This document shows, in pieces, positions 24,575-37,118 of a stretch of DNA of 64,000 nt. Under the pieces are notes generated by a model. It saw only the letters and a list, made by a program, of their open reading frames with translations. It did not search any database and was not told the origin of the DNA. Source of the stretch: Coptis chinensis. Taxonomy: Eukaryota > Streptophyta > Magnoliopsida > Ranunculales > Ranunculaceae. The stretch spans positions 70,129,001 to 70,193,000 of the forward strand of contig CM027384.1 of assembly GCA_015680905.1 (NCBI GenBank), in the 5' to 3' direction. Position 1 is the first letter of the stretch, and every line of letters begins with the position of its first letter. The position numbers were made by a program, and so were the translations under genes.

Positions 24575-25492
24575 ATGACTTCCAATCCTAAAAACTCTAT
24601 TCAAACCACTCAAACCATATCTTCATCTTCATCTCTAGTCATACATATACAATCAGAAAATTCGATTTTCAATGCAGGCGTGAGTCTGAATGAAACAAAT
24701 TATGATGTGTGGTCTCAGCTTATGGAGATGCATATCGCCGGACGTGAAAAACTTAATTATATTCTAGGTCAAACACCTCACCCAGCCGAAACCAAACCCT
24801 CTTACACAAAATGGTATGCTGAGAATCAGAAGGTTAAAGGTTGGTTGTTAACTTCAATGTCTCCTGAAATCATGAAGCGCTACCTACGGTTACGCACCAC
24901 ACGTGAAATTTGGAACGCACTTGCCAAAGCATTTTATGATGGGTCTGACAAATCACAGGTATTTGCATTAAACCAACGAGCGTTCTCTACCAAACAACTT
25001 AGTCGTTCACTTTCAATTTATTATGGTGAACTTATCGAAATATTTCAAGAACTGGATCACCGTGACAAAATTACCATGAAGGATCCTGAAGATGTGATCT
25101 AGTATCGTAAGTCAGTAGAAAAGTTGTGTGTACATATATTTTTACGTGGCCTTGATCCCGAGTTTGAACAGCTGTGTGGAGAAATTCTTCGAAAAGATCA
25201 TTTGTTAGACTTGGAGGCTGCTTATACATATGTACGACGTGATGCAAATCGACGCACTACTCAAAATGATGATTCTAATCTTACAGAACCTTCTGCTATG
25301 GTTGCCTGACAATTTAAAACGTAGAACATGAAGTTTGTTTCAGCCATAGACCGTGTACCATAATCATCCTATCCTTCTGTAGGATCAAAAAATTAGAGCT
25401 ATGAACTGGGAGGTACTCGATCTGAGAGGTCTTGTATTCACTGTGGTGGAACCAGACATACAAAGACGCGATGTTACGAACTGATTGGGTAC
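24575..25492 (+). pseudogene. Copia gag, interrupted
   Basis: The ORF from ATG 24575 is open for 175 codons with a Copia gag core (YDVWSQLMEMHI, KGWLLTSMSPEIMKRY, REIWNALAKAFYDG). It is stopped by TAG at 25100. The same frame continues with further stops to a zinc knuckle, C-x2-C-x4-H-x4-C (CIHCGGTRHTKTRC), at 25433-25474. The knuckle-to-protease linker is split by the solo LTR at 25493: ELIGY before it continues with PDWWDPNK after it. Confidence 0.9.
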
Positions 25493-26971
25493 TGATAAAA
25501 CGTTCATTTGACGTTATTGGTTTTACACTTAAGTCCGAAGTCCAAAAACCAAGTCCAAAGTCCTTATAGTCGTCCATTTAGTCAAGTTACCTTACTCACG
25601 TGGGCTTGGTAAGATAGGTTAAGTAAGGGATCGCGTCCAAACCTTAGGGCTCGGCAAGGTTCACAACTGGAATTACAACTTTTGGTGAGTAGGATTTTAG
25701 GTTTTGGAGTTGGTTTAATTAAATTAACGGTAATGCAAATAATGTAAATAAATAACGGTGATTTCGACGTAAATAAACAAAGATAGAGAAACAGGGAGAG
25801 GGTTAATCATACTCATGCAAAAATCATTTTTTTTACAATTTATATTACCACATCACTATATCTCTAATTCGTCTCGAGTTCATAGATAAACCCGAGATGA
25901 CATCGAGTATCGATCCTTAGCGAAATGCCCGCATCTCTGAGTCGCATCACACTACCATAAGGAGTTGAACTAATATTTCATCTCTGGAATATCATTTCAG
26001 CTCCTAGATCGATTCTACATCAGCTGGACAAATTAGTGAGTTGTCTGACACCATAGAGTCGCGCGTGAGACATTTTGGGTCTCTCGCGAGACTGTTCTGG
26101 AACATCAGCACTCTAAATTTGTACAGTCTCAATCATTTTGGGACCGGATGTATAATCTATACCTAATTCCTAAGTAGTGATTTTAGAATATTAAAGTGTC
26201 AATCTGGATTCTCACACGAGCAATATAACCCTCCCCCTGAGGGTGGGATTAGCTCATGGTCATTGAAGGAATAATTAAACTTGCTGTATACAATAAATAA
26301 GTAAATGCATGACAGGAATTAAACTTGAAAATAAATGACTTTTATTAAGAAGAAATAACTCACAGTATTGAAGCTGCTGGAAGAGAAAATGACGAAATAT
26401 AAAGTACTGGAATGAAACTACAGACGATAACTAAAGCTAACTAACTAATAAGCGGAAGCTAAAGCATAAAATGCTGAAGGGGAAATATTGAAGACCCCCT
26501 TACATATATATAGATTGGTCTCTCGTGAAGGGATTTAATTGGGTTTTGTCTTTTTGTTAAATTGAGACATTCAAAACTTTGAAATACAAAGTTTTGTCTT
26601 GAAACTGTTTTCTTTAGTTTTTGTCTTCTTGCTCCATATCAAACCAAATTTTATGTTTGGTTTTGTCTTTAGCCCAATTCAATTCAAACTTTGAATTGGT
26701 ACGTGTCTTCTCCTTTTGCAAGGTGGCACAAAATTGTGACCATCATTTGCCACCTGCCTATGCTAACTCGTCATGCCTTTTGGGCTGAGTGGGAAGACTT
26801 CAAATATTCCAGTATTCCCGTACTTCAATGCATGTTTTATTATTATATTCACATTAACTGTGGAAACCTGCAAAAGTACGAAAATATAATTATTACATGA
26901 TTATTAAACACATAATCGACCAAAATGCTATGTCTCTCGGGGTTTAATATTACAGTTTTGGATATTTATCA
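25493..26971. mobile_element. Solo LTR D inside the Copia element, 1.48 kb
   Basis: It starts TGATAAAACG and ends ATATTTATCA (TG...CA with 7-bp inverted ends TGATAAA/TTTATCA). The 5-bp TSD GGTAC is at 25488-25492 and 26972-26976. Removing it restores the gag reading (GATTGGGTAC joins CCAGACTGG). A TATA-like CATATATATAG lies near 26502. No coding region is seen. Confidence 0.9.
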
Positions 26972-29900
26972 GGTACCCAGACTGGTGGGATCCGAACAAA
27001 GCACCACGTAAGTAGAAGGGCAAACAGAATCTTGGTTCTGTTGCAATGGCAAAATCAAGAACCGAACCTGTTGATGAAGTTTGTGCCTCTGCCTTAATCG
27101 CCAAGTCAGGTAATGATGGTAAGGCATTAATTGCTTCTTCACCTATTATTAATGACATAGATAATTGATTCAGGATGTACATATCACATGATTTTTACAA
27201 CACCTTACCTCACTCTATGAAACCATCTAAATGTCCTACTATGTCTACAACTATTGGTACTTCCTCTCCTGTAGTAGGAGAATGTTCAATAACTCTTTCG
27301 AAGACTTTAAATTTGGATTCAGTTCTTGTCGTCCCATCTTTTAACCATAATTTATTATTCGTTTCTCAAATTACTCATACCTTACAATGTCTTGTGAGTT
27401 TTTGGCCTAACCATTGTGTTTTTAAGGATATCAAGACTCGGACGACAATTGGTTATGGTACTAGACAAGGGAAGCTGTATTACCTTGAGTTGGCACTGAC
27501 AAGTTCAACAAAGTTGGCTCAAGTATTTTCAAGTGAAAGCTCTACTAATCACCCGAAATGGAAATTTGGTTGTGGCACAAACGCTTAGGTCATGCGTCTT
27601 TTGGGTACTTGAAGAAATTGTTCCCACATTTGTTTTCTCAATTATCTGTCTCAGAGTTTAAATGTGATGTTTGTGAATTGGCTAAGAGCCACCGTATTCC
27701 TTTTCCAATAAGTATGAATAAAAGTCAAGTACCTTTTATGGTCATTAAATCCGATGTGTGGGGTCCCGCAAAGCACCCCTCTCTAAGTAATGCTCGATGG
27801 TTCGTATCTTTTATTAATGATCATACCCGCATGACTTAGGTGTGTTTAATGACACATAAACATGAAGTAAGTTCTTTATTCAAGCAATTCCACATGATGG
27901 TCATGACACAATATCATTCTCATATACAAGTTCATCGGAGTGACAATGGTGGTGAATTTGTGAACAACGATTTGGCTACTTATTTGAGTACCCATGGAAT
28001 TGTTCATCAGACAACGTGTTGATATGCTCCTCAACAAAATGGGGTCACCGAGCGCAAGAACCGTCATCTCCTTGAGGTGGTTCATGCATCATTATTTGGT
28101 GCAAATATGCCCACCTGGTATTAGGGTGAGGCACTGACATTGGCAGCCTATCTTATTAATAGGGTTCCCTCAAGCTCACTCAACTTTCAGACACCCCTTC
28201 AGATCCTTCAACAAGCCATAAACTCACCTATTGTTTCAAATTTACCTCCTAAAATATTTGAATGCATAGCCTATGTTCATCTACGTACACATTTAAGGCA
28301 TAAATTGGAACCCCGTGCTCTTCGATGTCTATTTGTTGGTTATGTTTTACATCAGAAGGGGTACCCTTGTTACCATCCACCTTCTCAGAAAATCTATATT
28401 ACTCATGATGTTCGATTTCATGAAGAAGAAATGTATTACTCTAGATTTGAGTCTACATTTCAGGAGGAGAAATTAGGTGATACAGGGCCTTATGAGGAGA
28501 TTCTGGAAAATATTTAGCGGTCTCATGAAAATATTACGAAGCTCAATGATACACGCCTTAGTGTGGAATCAAGAGATGATGTAGTGGTTGAGGAAAATCA
28601 CATAATTGTGACACTAAAGGGGTCAAACGAAACTCGAGGGGACAAAATCGAAACAGATGCAAGTGGTGGCTATCCTGAAATGAATGATGCAACTCTTGGA
28701 ACTCAAGATAGTCCAACCACACCTCCCATGGCTGAAGTATCAGATAGCCAATTGTCTAAAGAGTCTGCATCCGACATAGAACCTCAGGTAATCTCTAACC
28801 CTAATAGAAAACTTCTACCCAATTGGGTAACTAGAGGTATACCTAAACAGACTTATGAATCTGTTCTTAAATGCAAACCCAAATACCCAATGAATAACTT
28901 TCTATCTTACCATAACTTGTCAAAAGAATGTGAGGTATTTGTGAATCAATTATCTGTTGTGTCTATTCCTAATAGTGTGCAGGACGCTTTAAGGGATACA
29001 AAATGGAAGGAGGCAATGAATGAAGAGATGAGATCCCTCCAAAAGAATGAAACATGGGATGTGGTTGACTTACCTTATGGAAAGAAACCAGTTGGATGCA
29101 AGTGGGTATTCACGGTTAAATACAAGGCAGATGGAGCTATCGAATGGTACAAAGCGAGACTTGTTGCTAAAGGATACAGTCAATCCTACGGTGTTAACTA
29201 TACGGAAACTTTTTCCTCTATCGCCAAGATGAATACGGTACGTGTATTGCTATCTTTGGTTGTGACCTTTGATTAGCTGTTACATCAATTTGATGTAAAA
29301 AACACATTCCTACACATAACTCTCAAAGAAGAGGTATACATGGCATTGCCCCCAAGATGTAATATGTCACTTATAGGAAGCAAACAAGTCTGTAGATTGT
29401 GGAAATCCTTGTATGGCCTAAAGTAGTCGCCCAGGGCGTGGTTTGGTAGATTTACAAGCTCAATGAAGGCATTTGGGTACCGGCAATGTAACTCCGACCA
29501 TATGCTTTTCTTAAAGCACAAGAAAGGGAAGATTACTACACTTATCATCTATGCTAATGATATAGTAGTCACCGAAGATGATAAGGATGAACAAAAGGCA
29601 CTACAAAACTATCTTGCTCGAGAGTTCGAAATGAAAAATCTTGGTCCATTAAAATATTTCTTGAGGATAGAGGTGCTGCGATCAAAGAAAGGTATGCTCT
29701 TAACTCAAGGAAAATGCACTTTGGATTTGTTAAAAGAAACGGGTATGTCAGCGTGTCGTCCAATATCTACTCCTATGGCTGAAAATGTAAAGTTGGGAAA
29801 CTATCCAAATCAAGTCCCTACTAACAAAGAGCAGTACCAAAGGTTAGTGGGCCAGTTAATGTATCTTGCTCATACACGGCCAAATTTGGCATATGCTCTG

Positions 29901-30506
29901 AGTGTAATCAACCAATTCATGCATTCCCCAAGTCAAGAACACATGGATGTTGTTATTCGTATCTTACGTTACTTAAAGTCCTCTCCCGAAAAGGGAATTC
30001 TAGTTCGATAAAGCAATGGAATTAATATTGAAGGATATACCGATGCAGATTGGGCAGGATAGATTGATGATCGAAAATCTACATCAGGATACTTAACCTT
30101 TATAGGTTGTAACTTGGTGACATGGCGGAGTAAGAAACAAGCTGTAGTTGCAAGATCAAGTGTCAAGGCTAAGTTTCAGGGCATGGCAAATGGAATATGT
30201 GAGTTATTGTGGCTTAAAAGATTATTGCATGAGTTGCGTGTTAGACATATGCATCTAATGAAGTTATATTGTGATAATAAGGCAGCTTGCGACATTGCTC
30301 ACAACCCGGTGCAACATGATCGGACAAAACATGTTAAGATTGATCGACACTTTATCAAAGAGAAACTCGAGGCTAAGGTGATAGAACTTCCTTATGTTCG
30401 GTCTCAAGATCAATTGGCAGATGTGCTTACCAAAGATGTTTCTAGTCAGACATTCCATAAATGTGTTGACAAGTTGGGCATGAGTAACATATATGCTCCA
30501 ACTTAG
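26972..30506 (+). pseudogene. Copia pol (protease, integrase, RT, RNase H), many stops
   Basis: Protease remnant near 27170, where the catalytic DSGA is lost. Pre-integrase zinc finger near 27558-27690 (WHKRLGHASFGYLKKLFP, CDVCELAKSHR). Integrase core near 27720-28130 (KSDVWGP, HRSDNGGEF, PQQNGVTERKNRHLLEV). RT near 28990-29700 (WKEAMNEEMRSL, GCKWVFTVKYKADG, VAKGYSQ). RNase H near 30020-30400 (YTDADWAG, KSTSGYLTF, DNKAACDIA). In-frame stops fall at conserved Trp, Gln or Arg positions, for example 27837, 28019, 28122, 29275 and 29424. The RT catalytic box reads YANDIVV, with Asn where Asp is required. The element cannot encode active enzymes. Confidence 0.95.
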
Positions 30507-30512
30507 GTGGAG
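30502..30512 (+). promoter_or_regulatory. Polypurine tract of the Copia element
   Basis: TTAGGTGGAG immediately precedes the 3' LTR, the usual position for the plus-strand primer. Confidence 0.75.
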
Positions 30513-30732
30513 TGTTGCGATATAGATAGCTTGAGTCCTACAGTTAGTGGCTCAAATCTCTCTGATTGTATGTGATATATTAGGACTCTTGTAATTATGG
30601 GATGTCCCAAAGTTAGAAAGAAAATCTCCTAGAATTAGGGAAAATTTTATTGTATTATTGGCTATTTAAGCCTAACGTTTGTGAATGAGAAAGTAAGATA
30701 GAATCCCCAAATATGTATCTTTGATTTTATCT
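30513..30732 (+). repeat. Copia 3' LTR
   Basis: 220 bp and colinear with the 5' LTR. It has a 4-bp insertion near 30525 and scattered substitutions. Confidence 0.95.
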
Positions 30733-30737
30733 GGTAC

Positions 30738-33700
30738 GACATCTCAAAAAATGTCTACCCATTTAGATTCTCAAACGTCTGGACTCTCCATCCTTCTTAC
30801 TCATCCATTGTGGTACAAGTATGGCATCAACGCTTCCTAGGCAACCTTGTGTATGTGCTCTATCAGAAACTCAAACTGCCGAAGAATTCTCTAAAGACTT
30901 GGTCTAAAACTCATTTTTCTAACCTCTCTATTATAGTGGAAGCTGCTAGAAACTACATGTGTATCCTTCAATTACAACTGCAAAGCAGTCCTACTGATCA
31001 GAGAGTTTTTGTTCTTGAAAAAGAGGTCAAAAAAAGCTATTGTGATCTTACTCTTGAGTTCGAAGATATTAAGCAAAGGGCAAGTAATAAATGGGCCATT
31101 CTTGGTGATAGGTGCAATGCTTACTTTCACAATATGGTTAAAAGAGAGGAAATGCAGGAACAAGATCTGGACCATCACTGATGCAGGAGGTAACAAACTT
31201 GTATAACACTTTCAAGTGGTTGATGCTCTTGTCACTCACTATAGTGAAATCCTCGGTGACACTACTGTTATTAAGGATAACTAATTTTTCTTTGACAATC
31301 TTAAGGTGGTTTCGAAACTGGGAACACAAGAGGCAGCTATGTTAGATATTGATGTCACTTTGGAAGAGATAAGAGATGCCCTCTTTGATATGGACAACTA
31401 TAAAGCCCCTAGACCTGATGGCTATAATGCACACTTCTTCAAATTTAGTTGGGCTGTAGTAGGAGAAGACTTCTCTAAGGCCATTGCCTACATGATGCAC
31501 ACTAGGAAGATACCAAAAAGAATTAACTCCACATTTATGTGTCTTGTTCCTAAGATCCCAAACCCTTCAAGGGCATCTGACTATATGCCTATAGCTTGTT
31601 GCAACATCATATAGCTTGTTGAAGTCATTGCATTGATGAACTCTTTAGTAGATATGAATCAAGTTGCTTTCATCCTAGATAGATCCATTCAAGGTAATCT
31701 CTTGATTTCACATGAACTTTTGAGAAAGTATATAAGAAAGGGTGTCTCTCCCAGATGCTCACTAAAGGTAGACATTAGTAAAGCATTCGATACTGTCAGC
31801 TGGTCAGCCATCGAAAGCTTCCTCATATGTCTCAATTTTCCACCTACCATGGTGCAGTGGTTGAAAATGTGCTACTCTTCACCTTACTACTCTATTTTGG
31901 TAAACGGATCCCCCGAGGGCTATTTTAAAAGGAAGAGAGGGCTAAGGCAAGGCGATCCCATGTCTCCCTACCTTTTTGTCCTTATCATAGAAATTTTTAG
32001 TATCCTTTTGAGAGAAGGGCTTACATCTAAACTCATCAGTGCTCACCCCAAATGTAAGAATACTAAGATTATCAACATTTTTTTGCTGATGATTTGCTCC
32101 TATTCATCAGAGGAGATGTGCAATCCATGTTAACTGTGAAAGTGATCCTTAATACTTTTGCACAAGTTACTGGATTATTAAAGATCAACAACTCTAAAAC
32201 CACTCTCCTCACTGGTGCCCTGAGTTGTGAAGACAGTATGTTCTTAGCCAATATTATGGAGGTTAAACTGGTGCAACCACCTATCACCTACCTTGGATTG
32301 CCTCTTATTTCATCCATATTGGGAATCAATGCAAAGAATGTCTACCCCTTATTGAAAAAAAAATCACAGGCCAGATTCAGAACTAGAAGTCAAGATGTCT
32401 CTCACATGCAGGTAGATTGGAATTAATCTATTATGTTCTCTCCTCCTTTCATGTCTATTAGGCTAGAAACTTCATTCTCCCCAAGACTATTCTTGATGAA
32501 GTTTCTAGAATATGTAATATATTTCTTTGGTTGAGCCCGGACAAGGAGAAGGGTATGCATCATGCAAACAAAGCCAAAATAGCTTTGAGAAAGCAAGAAG
32601 CTAGGGTTGGGTATTGTCGATTTGAGACAATGGAATCGAGCTTCTCTTACTGTGGACTTGTTTTTAACCTAGTTTCAAAAGAGAATTCCTTATGGTCTGA
32701 CTGGACGTGGCAGAACCACATCAAGGATAAACACTTTTGGAAGTTAAAGATACCCAATGACTACTCTCGGGTGTGACATAATATTTTGAGTACAAGAGAT
32801 GTTGCAGTGAAGTTTATTAAGTATTGCATTCCCAATGGAGAAAACACTTCGGTATGGTATGACCCTTGGTGTTTTAACTTTCTTCTCATAGACTTACCTG
32901 AAGCAAGGAATCACCTCCATATACCTCTTGATGCAAAAGTAAGTTCTCTTCTTGTAGCTGGAAGATGGAATGACATTGTTATGAATCTTCATTAAGGAAT
33001 CCTTAAGAAGAGTGTAGGGGATTTTCCAAGTATCACCTGATCCTCTTTTGTGCCTTGTGATGCATAACTTTTTAATATTGATGGAGAAGGGATGAGATGA
33101 TTTTATGTTCAGGGTTGAACCACTTTATGGCTGCCTACGTATCTCCTTGTTTATTTAGAAGAATCAAACCCTATTTTTCACGTAGTTCCTTAGAGCGGAT
33201 TCCTATATATTTGTTATATAGGAAGAGCCTTGGGAGTCCTTGGATTAGGGTTAACTTCACCTCTTGTGAGTTCCCGTCCATCCTTGGACTCTGCCTTCCT
33301 ATTAAGAATCATCTCCTTATGGAAGTCTGAATCTTGACCATATCTTATTAGAGGTAGGTTTCCTTGTTGGTCATAATAACCCATTGCATATAGGAAGATT
33401 AGGTCGACCAAAAGGTAACTCATAATGATACGTCATTCTGATTCCTTCCTTATCATCAAGGATCGCCCTCTTCAGCTTCCTTCTATTCAGGAACTGTCTT
33501 TATCAATTCTTAACGACTTGGATCGGAGAACTGTTATATTTAGAGGTGGTTCGTCACGTGACTAACACATGCTTATAACACACTCATGATAACACACGAG
33601 ATTACTTATTCCCAGAACTAATCTGGTGGTTCTCATCTTATTCTGGGTATCCATAGTCCCATGTCATTTCCCGCCTACATGTCATCTGGTTAGTGACGGG

Positions 33701-34776
33701 AAATCCCCCTTACAAAGAGTATTATGGACACTGATATCAATAACTTTCTACTCGAAGATAAGGTGGTTTGGACTCCTAGCTCTAATGGTCTATTTTCCTC
33801 TAAAACAGCATACAAAGCGCTAAGAACCCCAAGAGAAAGAGATCTAGTATAACCTGGTATAAGGTAAGTATGTTATGCCTAAACATTCATTTACCTCTTG
33901 GCAGTTATTTGCAAATAACCTACATACCAACACAGGATAAGCTTAATTATCAAGAAAAAGGTACTACATTCCTCATGTTGTTATCTATGCAATAGTTCTC
34001 GAGAGAACTCAAAGCATCTCTACTTTGAGTGTCCTTATTCAAAAACATTATGGGGACGAGTTAAATCTATGTTGGGTTTAAATCAATCTATACTTAACTC
34101 AAACAGTGAATGGCATAGGATTATGAGGACTTGCAGCTCGAACACATCCCTAGCCGAGACCTATAAAGTATTTGTTTGTGCAACAATGAGCTTCCTGTGG
34201 ATGGAAAGAAATCAAAGGAGATTCGAACACAAGTCTCAACCTTGGGAAGTTGTGTGTTCTACTTTGATGAGCACTATAAAGTTATACTTACAGGGTTTGC
34301 TTGCCAATGTAAAAGTGAACCAAGATGCTCAGGTGCTCCTTGAGAGTTTAGGTATTGTTACTACCTTTAGAAACAGGCCCCTGCAAGAGTGTATATGGAC
34401 TAAACCATTAGGTGATATTGTGAAGTTCAACACTGATGGCTCATTGTCAGATTCGAGAACTGGAAGTGGAGGGACAATTCGTGATTGCTTTGGTGAGGTT
34501 CTTCTAGCTTTCACTGGCTCAGGTGGTACGAGGTCAGTAATTTTTCAAGAGATGAAGGCTATCTATGAAGGGCTAAGAGGTTGTGAGATGCTACAGAAGA
34601 GTAAAATTATAGTTACCTCTGACTCTATGAGGGCTATTCATAATTTATTAGGAAAAGAACATGAACCTTGGTACTGTATCAACTTGAAAGCAGCTATTTT
34701 GAATATAGCATCTAGGATGTCCTTGTTGAGTTTAATCATGTTTTTAGAGAATATAATAGAGCTACTGATTATTTAG
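30738..34776 (+). pseudogene. LINE reverse transcriptase-RNase H, frameshifted
   Basis: The coding path is split over several frames. Inter-domain part 30738-31180 (PFRFSNVWTLHPSY, SNKWAILGDRCNAYFH). RT domain 31306-32420 with APRPDGYNAHFFK, QVAFILDRSIQGN, KVDISKAFDTVSW and GLRQGDPMSPYLFV. The FADDLLLFI catalytic box near 32084 is out of frame after a seven-T run. Zinc-finger-like region with CCYLCNSSRENSKHLYFECP near 33980-34050. RNase H near 34420-34660 (FNTDGSL, GGTIRDCFGEVLLAF, EMKAIYEGLR, SDSMRAI). RNase H downstream of RT is typical of one plant L1 lineage. Confidence 0.9.
33000..33440. other. Possible small insertion inside the LINE
   Basis: The LINE coding path stops after AGRWNDIVMNLH near 32995 and resumes only around 33450-33720 (VVWTPSSNGLFSSKTAYKAL). 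The intervening stretch carries GGCTGCCTACGTATC at 33128, then GAATCAA and CGTAGTTCC, and shows no LINE coding. Candidate edges resemble TCATTAAGG and TCATCAAGG, but they are not decisive. Confidence 0.4.
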
Positions 34777-35115
34777 CATATCTAGAGGTATTACAGGGTT
34801 GTAACTACTTTGTAACCCCCATAGAAGCTCAGCTTCTAACCACTGTGGGTGAGGACAAAGAATGTCATGTTTATATAAGAAGAAATCAATCAAATACCCT
34901 CTGTAACCCCAAACCTTATATAAAAAAAACTTAAAAATTGCACCCTTGAACTACAGTCCCGCAATAGTGAAATGATATATTTTTTAGTAAGTCTTCAATC
35001 ATTTTTTGACGATTTTGCCCCTCCTTTCTATTTGAAATTTCACATATTGATTTTGTTAAATATTGTAATATTTGTGGTATTGTAAGGGTATAGAGGGAAT
35101 TAAACTATCTGTATA

Positions 35116-35520
35116 TCTCTACACTATATGGTAGCCGGGTTTTGAGGAACCCACTATCCACTATTGAGTAGGCAAATTGAAATCTCCCTATTTGCTCGAT
35201 TTATAAACACCACCCTCACAAAAATTATAAGGCCCCCTTTATTAATAATTTAGAAGAACCCCCTAATGTAACTTAAATTATATAATTATTCTCCATTTTT
35301 CTCCCTGAATTTAGAACAAACCCTCTTTTATTAATAATTTGAAAAAAAAAAACTCTCTAATGTCACTTAAATAACATAATTATCCCTTATATTAAATTAG
35401 ATGTGCCTCCCTATGTTATTACAATTAGAATCCAAAAAAACCATACTAATTATCGATCTCCACAGGTTTCAAGACTTCAAGGAAAAAAAAAATCGATGCG
35501 TAGCACGGTTTGCATACTTG
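35116..35520 (+). mobile_element. Helitron-like fragment (tentative)
   Basis: The 5' side reads ATCTCTACACTATATGG, close to the TCTCTACTA start of plant Helitrons. The 3' side reads ATGCGTAGCACGG followed by CATACTTGT, resembling a decayed GC-rich hairpin and CTAGT end. The hairpin is imperfect and the terminal motif is not canonical. Confidence 0.25.
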
Positions 35521-36543
35521 TATAATTGAGTTGCTCTCTCTCTCACCTAAAACAAACACACAACGTGTGCATATTGTCTAGTACGTAAACACATATTGAC
35601 AAGAAACTTTTTTGAGAGAGACTTTTTAATATACTAGCATGATGCATGTTGTTGAATCTAAATGACATACTTGTCCTTAATATTAATTCAAATTTACTTG
35701 AATTTTTTTATTTGGGTTTGTGTGATTTAATTAACAGCGCAAGGATAAAACCGTACATAAAAAAAGGTTGAAGAGTTACATATAAACAAATAATAAACCA
35801 CTACATAAATTTAGGCCCAAACACATAAATTGACCAATAATTTCGTTTTAGGCCTGGTTGACTAATAATTACGGTTTTAAGACAAAAACGGGTTGACCTC
35901 AGCATCTATCATTAATAATTTCGCTATAAGGATATTTTCTGGCTGACGTCAGCAAGTTATTTTTTATTAATACCAATTATAACATTCTCTAATATACATG
36001 CAAACACCACTATGCATGTATGATATGCACTGCATGTGCATAACACACAAGTAAACACTATTATGCAGTATCTCTTGAAAAAAATTAAAAAACAATCTTT
36101 CAAAATTGATATTCTTTTTCCCAACGACCCGTTTGATACTTCCCAGTTCCCATCAATCTAACCAAACACAATGGAAAATTTTAAAAGCCAGCCGTACTAA
36201 ATGAAATGCTAATTAAAGTTAAAAAAGATTGTACAAAATATTGCAGAAATATTGAGAAATGAAATTCTCTTTGCCGTTTGTCTTTCTTATTGGTTACGAG
36301 TTACGACCAACATCGTCGTCCATAAATACGTGCATGGTGGCCACAAAAAAGATAATTTCACAAGTTGTTATATTGTTTTTTCTCCTTTTCAACTGAAAGT
36401 GAAAGAAAGAAAGAACACAAAAAACACTAAAAAAAGAAACATGAAAACAAGTAAACAACCACAACAAATTTTATGGGGCTTTCTTCCAAGCCCAATCTCG
36501 AATCATATTAGCCCATGCATCATCCTCTAAAGTCTGAGAAAAG

Positions 36544-36571
36544 CTTCGGTCCTTAGTGCTTAGGACCGAAG
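36544..36571. repeat. Short perfect hairpin
   Basis: The arms CTTCGGTCC and GGACCGAAG (9 bp) enclose TTAGTGCTTA. It lies about 50 bp before a MITE and has no gene assignment. Confidence 0.7.
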
Positions 36572-36621
36572 TCTTTTTCCTAAAGTCTAAAGTATATTAT
36601 GAACGTGTATTCTAAAATCTA

Positions 36622-37064
36622 GGGTGATCTTGGACACACCCATCAAAACACTCTCGTACCCAACTTTAAAATAAATAAATAAAATTATTTAAGACATATT
36701 TAGGTTCCTAAATTATCATTTTTTTTATTAGGCGTACCCAAGACAAAACAAGTCATTTACTTATTCTTCTTTCTTTAAAAAAAAAAATAAAAAAAATGTT
36801 CTTGAATTCTTCTCCAATAATTTACCTCGCTTTCTAACAACATTTCTCTCACCAATAAGTATGATTACAAATCAATAACTAATTATTTTGAATTCTAAAG
36901 TGTAAGATTACAAGGCCATGTGTTGTTGTTTTTTGCCCCTGTTGGAAATACCCCAAATGAATTTGGGAGATATTATTGGATTGAAGTGGTTATTGAAGTA
37001 TGGCAAAAACTTTAGTTAGTTATAGGGTATGGGAGTGATTTTATGGGTGTGTCCAAGATCACCC
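36622..37064. mobile_element. MITE 1, 443 bp, long inverted termini
   Basis: Terminal inverted repeats of about 32 bp start GGGTGATCTTGGACACACCC. The 8-bp TSD AAAATCTA is exact at 36614-36621 and 37065-37072. No ORF. TSD length fits hAT. Confidence 0.85.
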
Positions 37065-37118
37065 AAAATCTAAACTTCCAAAATCCTCAAAATGAGTGCA
37101 AAAATGCATATTATATAG

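Larger units (their letters stand above)
24293..30732 (+). mobile_element. Copia LTR retrotransposon, complete but decayed
   Basis: The two direct LTRs (24293-24508 and 30513-30732) both start TGTTGCGATATA and end TTTTATCT. The 5-bp TSD GGTAC is at 24288-24292 and 30733-30737. Order inside is primer-binding site, gag, zinc knuckle, protease remnant, integrase, reverse transcriptase and RNase H, the Copia order. By eye the LTRs differ at about 15 positions plus one indel over 216 bp, so the insertion is not recent. It also carries a solo LTR at 25493-26971. Confidence 0.95.
24131..34927 (+). mobile_element. 5'-truncated L1-type LINE, interrupted by a Copia element
   Basis: Target duplications are AACTTAAAAATCGC (24117-24130) and AACTTAAAAATTGC (34928-34941), 14 bp with one mismatch. 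The 3' end is a short A-rich tail (ATATAAAAAAA). The element starts inside the endonuclease domain, as expected for a 5'-truncated retrocopy. Without the Copia insertion it is about 4.35 kb and encodes the endonuclease end, reverse transcriptase, a Cys/His motif and RNase H. Confidence 0.85.
34942..36621. other. Intergenic, AT-rich
   Basis: No gene is seen. Two diverged copies of a roughly 90-bp unit containing TTATTAATAATTT lie near 35239 and 35329. A Helitron-like end is discussed separately. A minus-strand or plus-strand gene was not found. Confidence 0.5.

Noticed and set aside
29047-29232. Alternative-frame ORFs within the Copia pol
   Set aside because: Conserved RT motifs are in the other frame.
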